Source of the DNA: JAWSVE01 sp050633885
GTDB lineage: Bacteria > Pseudomonadota > Gammaproteobacteria > Pseudomonadales > Cellvibrionaceae
DNA length: 64,000 bases
NCBI GenBank assembly: GCA_050633885.1
Contig: JBOEHK010000005.1
Location: forward strand, 744,001 to 808,000
Direction: 5' to 3'
Notes under the pieces: model-generated
Told to the model about the DNA's origin: nothing
The model's input: only the letters and a program-made list of their open reading frames with translations
Databases searched by the model: none
Shown: in pieces, positions 1-9,604 of the stretch
Layout of the letters: every line of letters begins with the position of its first letter
Position numbering within the stretch: the stretch's first letter is position 1
Program-made: the position numbers and the translations under genes

Positions 1-136
1 CCTCCATAACTTCAGCAGAAATAATGGCGATAGCTTCGGGATAATTTAACTTTAATCCCTTTGCCTTTCTTCTCTCTGCCACTAGGGCCGCTGTAAACAA
101 TAATAGTTTATCTTTTTCGCGTGGACTGAGTTCCAT
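1..136 (-). CDS. ureA: Urease gamma subunit, N-terminal part (cut by window edge)
   Basis: The reverse strand from an ATG at 134-136 reads MELSPREKDKLLLFTAALVA and continues through ERRKAKG, LNYPEAIA and the start of the SAEVMEG segment. This is the invariant N-terminus of the urease gamma subunit. Urease hydrolyses urea to ammonia and carbamate in the cytoplasm. The gene lies 54 bases downstream of ureD on the same strand, the usual ureD-ureA-ureB-ureC order, so the rest of the urease operon should continue beyond the left edge. Only about 45 codons are visible. The family assignment is firm. Confidence 0.95.
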   Translation of the reverse strand, partial: MELSPREKDKLLLFTAALVAERRKAKGLKLNYPEAIAIISAEVME

Positions 137-190
137 TTTTATTTCCTGTTTAACTTTTTAGTTGCTTAAAATTTTTAGATTTACTGTTTA

Positions 191-1150
191 TCAAGTATTC
201 CAAATTCTTGGCCGACATGCATCTCTTCCATTAATCAAAGGCCGCAGTTGACTCCACAAATATTCAAAACCTTTCCGGCCTTGCTCTGCAGAGCGCCCTA
301 AAAAACGCGCTGTGAAAACTCCTGGCTTTTGACTTAAACCCCACTCTCCTGTCAACGCTAATTCGGCTAAACCTTCTCGCCAATCATCCATTTGCTGTCT
401 TGATGTTTCTAATGTCGCAAATAATGTGCCGGAAACAACATGGCCAGCCATGCCCCATGTTGACGTTAGTGCCGAGCTATTCCCTTGCCAATGTGTGCGC
501 TCTCGCATCAGTAATATGTCATCGCGATATATTTCTATACTTTGTACACAATCGCCCTCTAAAAATTGTTCACCACTCGCTCTCCGGCCCAAGCAAACCA
601 TATCCCACCCAATTAAATGCCCGTTACCTTCAAGGTTGAATCGATTAGTAAGCTTAACTTGAGCACCAGAGAAAATGATTGTTTCTTGTGGCAACCACTC
701 TAAACAACTATCAGCACTAATCTTTGCGTGAATTCCTTGACGCTGAGGATGGCCATGAGAATCACTTGTATACACTTTACCAGCCGATGGCGTCGTCAAA
801 AGCACATGGCTTTTTTCTACCAATTCAGCACTAATCGTTAAGTCATCACCTGCCGCTATTCCACCGGGTGGATGCAATAAATAACAATGACAGCAATCAC
901 CTTCGGGATAGAAAGGTCGTTGTATTCTCAATGGGCCTAGGTGTTTCGCTCGAATTAATTTTGTTTTTGCTGCTGCATCTGTAATGGATAACGTTTTCCC
1001 TAAAAACGCTAATTCAATCGTCGCTAACCATTCACGATGTTCGATTTTTTCATTCTTTCTTTTAGCGGCCTCATCATGACTGGCGTTATCAACACCTGTA
1101 TTTTTAGTGAAATTATCAGCAGCATTCAAAGATAGCGATTGCGATGTCAT
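191..1150 (-). CDS. ureD: Urease accessory protein UreD
   Basis: UreD is the scaffold that, with UreF and UreG, delivers nickel to apo-urease. The family signature is clear: a W-A-x-I-E-L-A-F start, then GPLRIQRPFYPEG followed by HCYLLHPPGGIAAGDDL, and later TTPSAGKVY and LPQETIIF. The open frame extends to 1252, but that upstream start is a TTG with no convincing ribosome site. I chose the ATG at 1148-1150 (319 residues), which keeps the whole conserved domain plus a poorly conserved 34-residue leader. The gene heads the minus-strand ureD-ureA transcript and is divergent from ubiK. The N-terminus is less certain than the function. Confidence 0.92.
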   Translation of the reverse strand: MTSQSLSLNAADNFTKNTGVDNASHDEAAKRKNEKIEHREWLATIELAFLGKTLSITDAAAKTKLIRAKHLGPLRIQRPFYPEGDCCHCYLLHPPGGIAAGDDLTISAELVEKSHVLLTTPSAGKVYTSDSHGHPQRQGIHAKISADSCLEWLPQETIIFSGAQVKLTNRFNLEGNGHLIGWDMVCLGRRASGEQFLEGDCVQSIEIYRDDILLMRERTHWQGNSSALTSTWGMAGHVVSGTLFATLETSRQQMDDWREGLAELALTGEWGLSQKPGVFTARFLGRSAEQGRKGFEYLWSQLRPLINGRDACRPRIWNT

Positions 1151-1329
1151 AAAACGTGTTCTTTTTTGGGGCAATTTTTTGAGTCGAATAGAAATAGTCT
1201 GAATAGCAGGATACACTAACGCACCATAACAGCGGCTGAAACTCGACGTCAATCTTGCTGATTCATTAATTACTACTAACGTAACTTGTTGAAAAGGTAT
1301 TGTGTCAAAGTGGCTACAGGAGAAAAACG

Positions 1330-1605
1330 GTGAGCCCGTTACCCCCTATAAATAAATTACTAGCGCAAGCGCACGATTTCTTTAATGATACTCCAGATGA
1401 TGGGAGTGCTGCTTCTGACTTAAATCCTGAGATTCAAAGTAAAATGAAAATCTTATTACAATCTGCATTACAAAAAATGGACGTTGTTAGCCGTGAAGAA
1501 TTTGATGCTCAGACAGCAGTACTTCAAAGAACACGTCTACGTTTAGAATCTCTTGAAGCTGAAGTCATAGAGCTTACTGCAGCACTCGAGGACGATAACC
1601 GATAA
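1330..1605 (+). CDS. ubiK: UbiK-type accessory factor (BMFP coiled-coil protein)
   Basis: A small acidic protein of 91 residues with the family layout: a short N-terminal region (INKLLAQAHDFF), then a helical stretch ending in a C-terminal coiled coil with the FDAQTAVLQRTRLRLESLEA segment typical of the BMFP/UbiK (YqiC) family. UbiK assists aerobic ubiquinone biosynthesis and binds membranes. I chose the GTG at 1330 because AGGAGA (1318-1323) sits at good distance upstream. The longer frame starting at TTG 1300 would include that ribosome site inside the coding region. It lies between ureD and comM, a common gammaproteobacterial neighbourhood for the yqiC-comM pair. Confidence 0.85.
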   Translation: MSPLPPINKLLAQAHDFFNDTPDDGSAASDLNPEIQSKMKILLQSALQKMDVVSREEFDAQTAVLQRTRLRLESLEAEVIELTAALEDDNR

Positions 1606-1767
1606 TCCATAGCCAATAAAAACGATCAACAACAAAAGTTAGTTAGCTTTCAAAATAAATCGTTAGACAATATAGAGCTTACATATAAACAGAAAACTAA
1701 CACCAAGGGATTTGGGTTTAGTCATTTTTAACATCAAACAACATAAACCATACAGCAAGGATCGCTT

Positions 1768-3270
1768 ATGTCTCTCGCCATTATTTACACTCGCGCCCAA
1801 TCGGGCATCTCTGCCCCTCTCGTGACCGTAGAAGTCCATCTCTCCAATGGATTACCAGGACTTTCCATTGTTGGCCTACCAGAAACAGCCGTCAAAGAGA
1901 GTAAGGATAGGGTAAGAAGCGCGCTCATCAATAGCCACTTTGACTTCCCAGCTCGACGCATCACCGTCAACCTCGCTCCCGCCGACTTACCGAAAGAAGG
2001 CGGTCGTTATGACTTACCCATTGCTTTGGGAATATTGGCCGCTTCCGAGCAAATCCCCGATGAGGGTTTACGTGAGTATGAGTTTCTTGGCGAACTGGCT
2101 CTCTCAGGACAGCTTCGACCCATTCTTGGTGCATTACCTGCCTCCATGGAATCGGCTCTCGCTAAACGCTCTTTAGTTGTCCCCACAGATAACAGTTCCG
2201 AAGCCGCCTTATGCCGGGAGACGACTGTCTACTCATCATGCTCCTTGCTGGAAGTTTGCGCTCACTTACACAAAAGGCAAACACTACCTTTAGCAGAACC
2301 TCTCGAACACGCTCATCAAGATCAATACCCCGATTTAGCTGATGTCAAAGGGCAACGCCAAGCTAAACGAGCTTTAGAAGTTGCTGCTGCTGGCGGTCAT
2401 AATATCCTTTTCTTTGGACCTCCCGGCACAGGCAAAACAATGCTTGCTAGCCGACTTCCTGGGATCATGCCGCCATTACAAGATGCTGAAGCTTTGGAGG
2501 CAGCGGCCGTTAGCTCTATTGCTACTGGTAAAGTCGCCGATAACTGGCGTCAAAGGCCATTCAGGTCCCCTCATCACACAGCTTCTGCAGTTGCTTTAGT
2601 CGGTGGCGGTAGTCACCCTCGACCCGGAGAAATATCTTTAGCTCACCGAGGCGTTTTATTTTTAGATGAACTACCAGAGTTTCAGAGAAAGGTTTTAGAA
2701 GTATTACGAGAACCCATGGAATCAGGAGAGATCTGCATCTCTCGCGCCAATGCTCAAGTGCAGTTCCCAGCACAATTTCAATTAGTCGCCGCCATGAATC
2801 CCTGCCCTTGTGGCTATCAAGGTTCAGGTGATGGCCGTTGTAAATGCTCATTCGAAAAAATTGAGCGCTATCGCCAAAAAATTTCTGGCCCTTTGCTAGA
2901 TCGTTTTGATTTGCACGTCCCTGTCACCGCCGTTAACACCAAACAGTTTCAATTAAAAAGTACTGAAGAAAACTCTCAACTTGTTCGCGAACGTGTCAAT
3001 AAGGCGCGAGAAATACAACACTCTCGACAACATAAATTAAACAGACAGCTAACGGGTGAAGAACTTATTCTCCTATGTGAACTATCAACAAAACAGATGT
3101 CGTTTATGGAGAATGCAATGAATAGTTTAGGTTTATCAGCTCGCGCCTATCATCGATGCTTACGAGTTGCTAGAACTTTGGCCGACATGCAGGAAGTGTC
3201 GCAGATTTCAGATGCGCACTTGTCGGAAGCGCTGGGGTATCGAGTATTGGATCGAAGAAAAACGCTATAA
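1768..3270 (+). CDS. comM: ComM / YifB AAA+ helicase of natural transformation
   Basis: 500 residues, full length for the YifB/ComM family. The N-terminal third is the Lon-protease-like 'ChlI' domain (PGLSIVGLPETAVKESKDRVRSA at about 30-52, NLAPADLPKEGGRYDLPIA). The central Mg-chelatase-type AAA+ domain has Walker A GPPGTGKT at 217-224 and Walker B in GVLFLDELPEF. It also has the cysteine cluster MNPCPCGYQG...GRCKCS found in this family. ComM is a hexameric branch-migration helicase that helps integrate incoming DNA during natural transformation. The ATG is preceded by AAGGAT. With dprA later in the window, the cell has at least two conserved transformation-related genes. Confidence 0.93.
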   Translation: MSLAIIYTRAQSGISAPLVTVEVHLSNGLPGLSIVGLPETAVKESKDRVRSALINSHFDFPARRITVNLAPADLPKEGGRYDLPIALGILAASEQIPDEGLREYEFLGELALSGQLRPILGALPASMESALAKRSLVVPTDNSSEAALCRETTVYSSCSLLEVCAHLHKRQTLPLAEPLEHAHQDQYPDLADVKGQRQAKRALEVAAAGGHNILFFGPPGTGKTMLASRLPGIMPPLQDAEALEAAAVSSIATGKVADNWRQRPFRSPHHTASAVALVGGGSHPRPGEISLAHRGVLFLDELPEFQRKVLEVLREPMESGEICISRANAQVQFPAQFQLVAAMNPCPCGYQGSGDGRCKCSFEKIERYRQKISGPLLDRFDLHVPVTAVNTKQFQLKSTEENSQLVRERVNKAREIQHSRQHKLNRQLTGEELILLCELSTKQMSFMENAMNSLGLSARAYHRCLRVARTLADMQEVSQISDAHLSEALGYRVLDRRKTL

Positions 3271-3319
3271 ATCCGGAAAAGAAATCTTGAAAGTTTGTTC
3301 TCTATTGCGTAATAACGAT

Positions 3320-4243
3320 TTACGATTTTACTTTTATAAAGAACAACCACAGCTGTGATTTCAGTGTATGAATAAAATGGCTTTTGATGTTAAGCGCTTT
3401 TTCAAAGCACTCTTTTGCGTTTTTCAATTGCCCCTTTTCAAAATAAATCCGTCCAAGAGCATTGTATTTTCGATGCAAAATGACTTGAAATTTATCGCCA
3501 AGCTGACTTTCAAGACAAGGATCTTTTTCGAGCATTTCTTCAAGAATTTTTAGTTTGGATTTTCGATTAAACAATTTGTCTTTAGTCGCATTATTATCGT
3601 GTATCCGATAATAATGTAACGGCTTATCGATATAATAGTATTCATAATGGCGAACTATCCGCATCCATAGTTCATAATCTTCGCCTATGACATAGCGCGG
3701 ATTAAACAAACCGACCCGGTTAATGCATTCCCGTTTAGTCATGGTATTAATTGAGGCAGGAATTTGTCCTGAAACATAATCATACAAACTCACCTGCCCT
3801 TGTTTAACTCCATCCCGACGAGTTGACGGTTTTTTTTCACACAAATACTGTCCTTGCGCTCCTATGACTTGAGCTGCAGTAACAACCAGCCCTGCTTTTG
3901 GATATTTCTGAAAAACATTAACTTGCGAGGATATTTTTTCTTTACACCATATGTCGTCAGCATCAATAAACGTAATGTATTTTCCTGTCGCGTTTTTTAT
4001 TCCTTGATTTCGGGCTTCAGCAACACCGACATTTCGGGACAAGAAGATTGGTTTAATCCGATCATCTCGATGAGAGAGCTCTTCAATCAATATCTTAGAG
4101 TCATCCGTCGAACCATCATCAACAATAATATACTCAATAGCGCCATAGTCTTGCGCCAATACGCTTTCTACAGCTTCGCGTAAATAGCGAATACCGTTGT
4201 AATTAGCTGTGATGACGGTTACCAATTCCAATGTCAGGTCCAT
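3320..4243 (-). CDS. Family 2 glycosyltransferase with C-terminal TPR-like tail
   Basis: GT-A fold glycosyltransferase of 307 residues. Visible motifs are VTVITANYNG at the N-terminus, IIVDDGSTDDS at 39-49, and the metal-binding FIDADD at 92-97 (D94-x-D96). A further GEDYELWMRI segment matches the family-2 catalytic-base region (ED). Residues from about 250 on (KYNALGRIYFEKGQLKNAKECFEKALNIKS) look like one or two tetratricopeptide repeats, unusual for a minimal GT2 enzyme. The sugar donor and acceptor cannot be told from sequence. Its 3' end converges on comM, and a methyltransferase follows divergently, as often seen with surface-polysaccharide genes, but no larger cluster is visible. Confidence 0.85.
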   Translation of the reverse strand: MDLTLELVTVITANYNGIRYLREAVESVLAQDYGAIEYIIVDDGSTDDSKILIEELSHRDDRIKPIFLSRNVGVAEARNQGIKNATGKYITFIDADDIWCKEKISSQVNVFQKYPKAGLVVTAAQVIGAQGQYLCEKKPSTRRDGVKQGQVSLYDYVSGQIPASINTMTKRECINRVGLFNPRYVIGEDYELWMRIVRHYEYYYIDKPLHYYRIHDNNATKDKLFNRKSKLKILEEMLEKDPCLESQLGDKFQVILHRKYNALGRIYFEKGQLKNAKECFEKALNIKSHFIHTLKSQLWLFFIKVKS

Positions 4244-4629
4244 TATTATGACTTATTGTCTATCAAGCTCTTAAATAAAGAGGCTATCCTGCTTGACTCA
4301 AAAAAAATTAAAAGCTACTTCTTCTCAAAACAGTCATTCGGTATAACAGTTATACTTTCTTACCGTTTTTTACCAAACGCTCTCTTGGCCAATAAAATTA
4401 TCTCGATAAACTGGATGTTCTATGTAAATAACATATTGTGCAATATGCTCAGAAACATTTATTATAAGCGTCTTTCTCAACACATACAGTGATTTAACGT
4501 AAGGTAATTTAAATTTTAAGTGGTTATTTGTACTTAGACCCAATGAAATGAACCTCATAGCTCATTCACTGTTATTGTAGACAACAATAAGAATAATACA
4601 GCTAGTAGTAGATAGCTTTACTTTTGCGC

Positions 4630-4668
4630 ACTTTGTATTATCACTTTGTGCTATTACTTTGTATTATA
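4630..4668 (+). repeat. Three 13-bp direct repeats
   Basis: Three head-to-tail 13-base units, ACTTTGTATTATC (4630-4642), ACTTTGTGCTATT (4643-4655) and ACTTTGTATTATA (4656-4668), lie about 55 bases upstream of the methyltransferase start. Units 1 and 3 differ only in the last base. The array contains TATTATAAA, which may overlap promoter elements. The rest of the 4244-4721 gap is AT-rich and shows no other recognisable gene. Confidence 0.7.
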
Positions 4669-4721
4669 AAATAAGCATGTTATGAACAGGCTTGTAACAT
4701 TCATTCTAAACAGGCATCTAT

Positions 4722-5375
4722 GTGAAATACCCACGAGTGATAAGTCGCCTTAGCATCATCGAACCTTTTATTAAAGGCAAAGATGTACTCGATATTGGCT
4801 GTGTTGATTCTCGGCCCGGTGATATTCGCAAGTTTGAAAGCACAGGCCTACATAAGTTTATTAAACTGCATGCACAGTCCCTACAAGGTGTCGACATTGA
4901 TGGTATTGGTGCTAGGGAGATGACATTAAAGGGCTATAATGTCGCCGAAGGAAATGCCGAGAATATGGATCTCGGTAAAACTTATGACACAATCGTCGCC
5001 GGTGAAATCATTGAACACCTTAATAATGCCGGATTATTTTTAGATACCATGAGGAAGCATTTAAAAGATGATGGAACCTTAATCATCACCGCTCCTAATG
5101 CATTTAGTATTAGCAATATTTCTCGTATTTTTAGGAAAAATTCTATTAAAGTTCACCCTGATCACACTTGTTGGTACGACCCACTCACCATCACTCAATT
5201 AGCCAGTCGTTACAACTTTGAAGTCAACGCATTGTATTTCACCAACAAAGATAAATGGTACAACAAGAAATATTTTTACAAAATATTTCGGTACCAGCTT
5301 CCTAAATTTATCACATGGTGTCGCCCTTATTTTTCTGGCAATATTATTGCTGTACTTGAGAAGTCCGACAAGTAA
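4722..5375 (+). CDS. Class I SAM-dependent methyltransferase
   Basis: 217 residues with motif I VLDIGCVDSRPGD at about 22-34, the acidic ribose-binding position in LQGVDIDGIG, a YDTIVAGEIIEHL segment (motif II/post-I, typical of Methyltransf_23/11 members) and a DGTLIITAPNAFS strand. This is the UbiG/biotin-BioC-like superfamily fold, but no specific substrate signature was recognised. The start taken is GTG 4722, since the ATG two bases before it runs straight into a stop. Proximity to the glycosyltransferase suggests modification of a surface glycan, which is inference only. It converges with the GGDEF gene that follows. Confidence 0.8.
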   Translation: MKYPRVISRLSIIEPFIKGKDVLDIGCVDSRPGDIRKFESTGLHKFIKLHAQSLQGVDIDGIGAREMTLKGYNVAEGNAENMDLGKTYDTIVAGEIIEHLNNAGLFLDTMRKHLKDDGTLIITAPNAFSISNISRIFRKNSIKVHPDHTCWYDPLTITQLASRYNFEVNALYFTNKDKWYNKKYFYKIFRYQLPKFITWCRPYFSGNIIAVLEKSDK

Positions 5376-5395
5376 AATAGACTGGCGTTAAATAT

Positions 5396-7087
5396 TTACG
5401 CGGGGAGAATCTCTGATACTAACTGCGTCAGATCTTCGATTCCACATGCCTCACCAACAGCGTCGCCATAACCTTGCGTGCACCCAAGTTTAATCATGGC
5501 AGAGCACTGCGAGTCAGATGATAATTCAGCGACAGACACCTGTGAATTTAATCGAGACGCAAGCATTGTTAACAATGATATGACACGATGATTGTCTTCT
5601 TTCTGATACCCGTCTGTTAACGTTGAAGACAACTCTATTCGATCAATCTTTAATTGACTTAACAAGGTAACAGACATCAACCCTTCGCCAAGGTTGGTTA
5701 AAGCTGTGCGAAAGCCAAGCTCTTTTAAACTCTCAAAAAAATGCGACACCTGTTGTTTATTTGCTGAAAGAATACTTTCATCAAATGTTAGCTCTATCAG
5801 CCGTCTATTTTTTTCAAAAAGCACAGAGTATTTTTTTATTTGCTCTAATAATTTTCCATCTAAAAGATGCCTATGACTTAACGCGATTGATACGGGAATA
5901 GCCGACAAGTGTTTCTTATTAAACGTTCTAAAGTCATCACTGACTTTTTGAAATGTCCAATAAGCCAGCTCCATCACTAAACCAATATTTTCAGCTGTAT
6001 CTAAAAACTGTTGAACGTTAAGCCAACCCTGTGAAGGGTGATACCAGCGAACAATACTTTTTAAAGCGACCACATCACTATTAATTAAATTGACTCTTGG
6101 CTGATAAAATATATCGAACTCATTATGTTCAATAGCGCTTTGTAAATCTGTTTCCAATAATAATTGCCGTCTCGCTTTGACGTTCATCGCTTCAGTAAAA
6201 AACCGATACTCACTCCGATCGGCTTGTTTCGCCTGATACATAGCCATGTCTGCATTGCGCTGTAACGTGTCTGAATCTCGACCGGCTTCTGGATAAACTG
6301 CAATGCCAATACTACAACCCACGAATACTTCACGCTTCTCTATTATATGTGGCTCTTCAATCACACTAACTATTTTTTCGGCAAAACGCGCGATACCAAT
6401 CGTGTCTTCTGTTTTCTCTAACAGCAATGTAAATTCATCCCCGCCAATACGTGCTACAGAGTCACTGCGGCGCATACATTCGTTTAATCGTTTTGCACTG
6501 GATTGTAATAATTTATCACCCGCATCATGTCCGAACTTGTCATTAATTTGCTTAAATCCATTCAGATCCATATACATTAATGTAAACGACAGCTCTTCAC
6601 GTTTAGCCAGTTGTAAAGCATGTTCTAATCGATCCCTGAACAGAATTCGATTAGGGATATTTGTTAAAGGATCAAAATGAGCTAACTGAGATAAACGACT
6701 TTCAGCATTTTTTCTTTCGATCGCATACCGAATAGTGCGTTCAATTAATTGGCTATCAATTCTCCCCTTAATTAAATAATCTGAAGCACCAAGTGAGATG
6801 GCTTCACGGTCAACATCGGCTTCCATTTCATCGGTCATAACGATAATGGGAACATGGCAGCCTTTCGCGCGCGCTCCCATTAATAAGTTTTTCGCCACAT
6901 CGCCGCCACCCCAATGATAATCGAGCAAGATCACACTGTATTGTTGCGATAGTATCTCAACTAACACATCATCCGATGGCTGGCAGCCCGTTAATTGATA
7001 ATCACAATGGTGTATTTGACCCAATAATGATCCGAGCAAGTCATACTCTTCAAGATCACCGATATGGAGAATTTTTGTTATACCCAT
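5396..7087 (-). CDS. Response regulator with GGDEF domain and degenerate EAL domain
   Basis: 563 residues in three domains. An N-terminal receiver domain has phospho-acceptor D56 (VILLDYHWGG), MTD near 85 and K108 (DYLIKG). The diguanylate cyclase domain has an intact GGDEF at 215-219 and an RxxD product-inhibition site, R206-D209, five residues before it. The C-terminal phosphodiesterase-type domain is degenerate: EAL is replaced by K343-S-I, the EITES glutamate by threonine, and the DDFGTG loop by TNLGEG (464-469). The metal-binding residues needed to hydrolyse cyclic di-GMP are therefore absent. Expected activity is phosphorylation-controlled cyclic di-GMP synthesis, with the EAL part binding ligand or partners. 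No partner histidine kinase is adjacent. Confidence 0.88.
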   Translation of the reverse strand: MGITKILHIGDLEEYDLLGSLLGQIHHCDYQLTGCQPSDDVLVEILSQQYSVILLDYHWGGGDVAKNLLMGARAKGCHVPIIVMTDEMEADVDREAISLGASDYLIKGRIDSQLIERTIRYAIERKNAESRLSQLAHFDPLTNIPNRILFRDRLEHALQLAKREELSFTLMYMDLNGFKQINDKFGHDAGDKLLQSSAKRLNECMRRSDSVARIGGDEFTLLLEKTEDTIGIARFAEKIVSVIEEPHIIEKREVFVGCSIGIAVYPEAGRDSDTLQRNADMAMYQAKQADRSEYRFFTEAMNVKARRQLLLETDLQSAIEHNEFDIFYQPRVNLINSDVVALKSIVRWYHPSQGWLNVQQFLDTAENIGLVMELAYWTFQKVSDDFRTFNKKHLSAIPVSIALSHRHLLDGKLLEQIKKYSVLFEKNRRLIELTFDESILSANKQQVSHFFESLKELGFRTALTNLGEGLMSVTLLSQLKIDRIELSSTLTDGYQKEDNHRVISLLTMLASRLNSQVSVAELSSDSQCSAMIKLGCTQGYGDAVGEACGIEDLTQLVSEILPA

Positions 7088-7433
7088 AAAAACTTTCTTC
7101 TCCTCTTGAGAAGATATAGCTTATTGCTATTGTTTGAGATAAAGATACGGCATGTTTATTATTTTTCTTTGTTAGCCATTAAGACTTAACTTATCTGCTC
7201 TTTATAATTAAGCCTTTCAGTTGTAATAAATTAACCTAGCAGCAAAACTACATTTTTTCCAGAAAACATGAGCATTAACTCATTATAAATTTTAAATGCT
7301 CATTTCTTAGTGACGTCGAATCTATGCTCTTGATAGAATACTGCTCACGTTGCTTTATTTATTGATATCTTCTGCGGTTATTTTCTGTGACTAACATTTA
7401 CCTTTTTATTCCTATTCTGTTTGCGAGCGATGT
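7088..7433. other. Divergent intergenic region between GGDEF gene and rep
   Basis: About 350 AT-rich bases separating two divergent genes. It must carry both promoters, but I see no convincing paired -35/-10, repeat, RNA gene or coding frame in it. Confidence 0.5.
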
Positions 7434-9458
7434 GTGAGCCAACTGAACGCCCCCCAATCCCGAGCAGTTCATTATGTCGATGGCCCCTGTTTAGTTCTCG
7501 CTGGAGCTGGAAGCGGAAAAACAAGCGTAATAACGCATAAGATCGTTTATCTGATGGCTGGGTGCGATATTCCAGCACGGCATATTGCTGCCGTTACATT
7601 CACAAATAAAGCCGCTAAAGAAATGAAAGCTCGTGTTTCAAAACTAGCGCAAGGACATAACGCAAAAGGTTTAATCATTTCGACCTTTCATACACTTGGC
7701 TTACGCATTATTCGAAGTGAATATAAACATCTTAATTACAAGTCAGGATTTTCAATTCTTGATGGCGAAGATGCCAAAGCAATTTTGAAAGAAATTTTAA
7801 TCCGCTATAACGATTTAGACAGTGATCATCTTGATCGTATCCAACACCAAATCTCGCAATGGAAAAACGATTCTATAACGCCAGAAAAAGCATTGTCTTT
7901 AGCAGCTACTGGCGGAGAGGAATCCATCGCCTTAATTTATAAAAGTTATCACCAAGCACTATCCGCTTATAATGCCTTGGACTTTGATGACTTGATTGCG
8001 CTACCCGTTCAATTGTTTTCTGAAAGGCCAGACATATTAGCTAGCTGGCAACGAAAAATTCGTTATCTATTAGTTGATGAGTATCAAGATACTAACAACA
8101 GTCAATATCAACTCGTCAAACAATTAGTGGGTAATCGCGGATGTTTAACCGTTGTTGGCGATGACGATCAATCGATCTATGCATGGCGTGGAGCAAACCC
8201 CAATAACCTGTCACAGCTACAAGAAGATTTTCCTACTTTAAATGTTATTAAGCTTGAACAAAACTACCGTTCGACAAGCCGTATACTGAAAGCCGCCAAC
8301 CATTTAATTCAGTTTAATCCTCACACTTTCGATAAAACGTTGTGGAGCGAAATGGGCATGGGTGATCCGATTCGGATTTTACAATGTCCCAATGAGGATG
8401 CCGAAGCAGAACGAGTCGCAACAGAAATTTTACATCAGCGATTGCGCAGAGGATTAAAGTTTAGAGATTTTGCCGTGTTGTATCGAGGCAATCATCAATC
8501 CAAACTTTTAGAATTAAAATTACAACAACATCAAATTCCATACAATATCAGCGGCGGCACTTCATTTTTTGCGCGATCTGAAGTCAAAGATATCATGGCT
8601 TATTTACGGCTATTAGCTAACACAGATGACGATAATGCCTTCTTAAGAATTATTAATACGCCACGACGACAAATCGGCACCTCCACTCTAGAAGTTCTCG
8701 GCCGCTATGCGACTGAGCGTGAAGTCAGTCTTTATGATGCGAGTCAAGAAATCGGCCTGCAATCTCAATTAAAACAACAATCTGTCGACCGGCTGAATAA
8801 ATTTGTTGGGATGATGGATTACACCCGTCAAGCTTGCGAAGAATATGAACCCATAAAAATCTTACGTGAACTGGTTGATGATATTGATTATGAGGGATGG
8901 CTTCATCAAAATGCTAGCTCACCTAAAGTGGCTGAAAAGCGTTATGAAAATATTTTATTTCTTTTAACGTCAATTCAAAACATGATGGAGAAATCGGCTG
9001 AAGACAGTAACGACGGTGAAGGCATGGACCTCTCGGCTGCCGTTGCTCGGCTTGTCTTACAAGATCTACTCGATCGACAAGAGGAAGAAGATTTAACGGA
9101 TCGTGTACAACTAATGACATTACATGCCGCAAAAGGTTTGGAATTTCCTTTTGTATTCGTACTCGGTTTAGAAGAAAGGATTTTGCCGCATTCAAACAGT
9201 ATTGAAGAAGACAATATCGAAGAAGAGCGTAGACTGGCTTATGTCGGAATCACACGGGCTAAAAAATCTTTAACGCTGACACTTGCGGCCAAACGAAAAC
9301 AATTTGGAGAAATCATTGAAAGCACGCCTAGCCGGTTTCTCGATGAACTTCCTGAAGAAGATCTATCTCGCGAAGGATTTAACACGGAATCTACACCAGA
9401 AACAAATCAAGTGACCGCCAGTGAAACACTCAGTAGCCTGAAAGATTTACTGGGATAA
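7434..9458 (+). CDS. rep: ATP-dependent DNA helicase Rep (UvrD/PcrA family)
   Basis: 674 residues, the usual length of Rep. Superfamily 1A motifs appear in order: Q-motif LNAPQSRAV, Walker A AGAGSGKTS (about 22-30), AVTFTNKAAKEM, DEYQDTN (motif II), GDDDQSIYAWRGA (motif III), LEQNYRST (IV), LMTLHAAKGLEF (V) and VGITRAKKSL (VI). Rep is a 3'-5' translocase that clears proteins ahead of the replication fork and interacts with the replicative helicase. The start is GTG 7434 (SQLNAPQ follows directly). UvrD is longer and has a different C-terminus, so Rep is preferred. The 3' end shares a strong bidirectional terminator with the convergent cytochrome c5 gene. Confidence 0.93.
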   Translation: MSQLNAPQSRAVHYVDGPCLVLAGAGSGKTSVITHKIVYLMAGCDIPARHIAAVTFTNKAAKEMKARVSKLAQGHNAKGLIISTFHTLGLRIIRSEYKHLNYKSGFSILDGEDAKAILKEILIRYNDLDSDHLDRIQHQISQWKNDSITPEKALSLAATGGEESIALIYKSYHQALSAYNALDFDDLIALPVQLFSERPDILASWQRKIRYLLVDEYQDTNNSQYQLVKQLVGNRGCLTVVGDDDQSIYAWRGANPNNLSQLQEDFPTLNVIKLEQNYRSTSRILKAANHLIQFNPHTFDKTLWSEMGMGDPIRILQCPNEDAEAERVATEILHQRLRRGLKFRDFAVLYRGNHQSKLLELKLQQHQIPYNISGGTSFFARSEVKDIMAYLRLLANTDDDNAFLRIINTPRRQIGTSTLEVLGRYATEREVSLYDASQEIGLQSQLKQQSVDRLNKFVGMMDYTRQACEEYEPIKILRELVDDIDYEGWLHQNASSPKVAEKRYENILFLLTSIQNMMEKSAEDSNDGEGMDLSAAVARLVLQDLLDRQEEEDLTDRVQLMTLHAAKGLEFPFVFVLGLEERILPHSNSIEEDNIEEERRLAYVGITRAKKSLTLTLAAKRKQFGEIIESTPSRFLDELPEEDLSREGFNTESTPETNQVTASETLSSLKDLLG

Positions 9459-9604
9459 TTTTTAATGATTGTATTGATCAGCCTAGCAGAATGATAAGTC
9501 TTGAGTTCAAGGCCTCTTACAGCATGCTGTGTTTGCGGCATAAACTCATCATAAGAAATCATTATTACTCTACTACAACTTAGCTAGACTCAAACTAGAC
9601 ATAA

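Noticed and set aside
1151..1252. Extended ureD start at a TTG
   Set aside because: The additional 34 residues are not part of the UreD domain and no ribosome site precedes the TTG.
4256..4492. 78-codon plus-strand frame between glycosyltransferase and methyltransferase
   Set aside because: No ribosome site or family pattern; AT-rich sequence gives chance open frames in several phases here.
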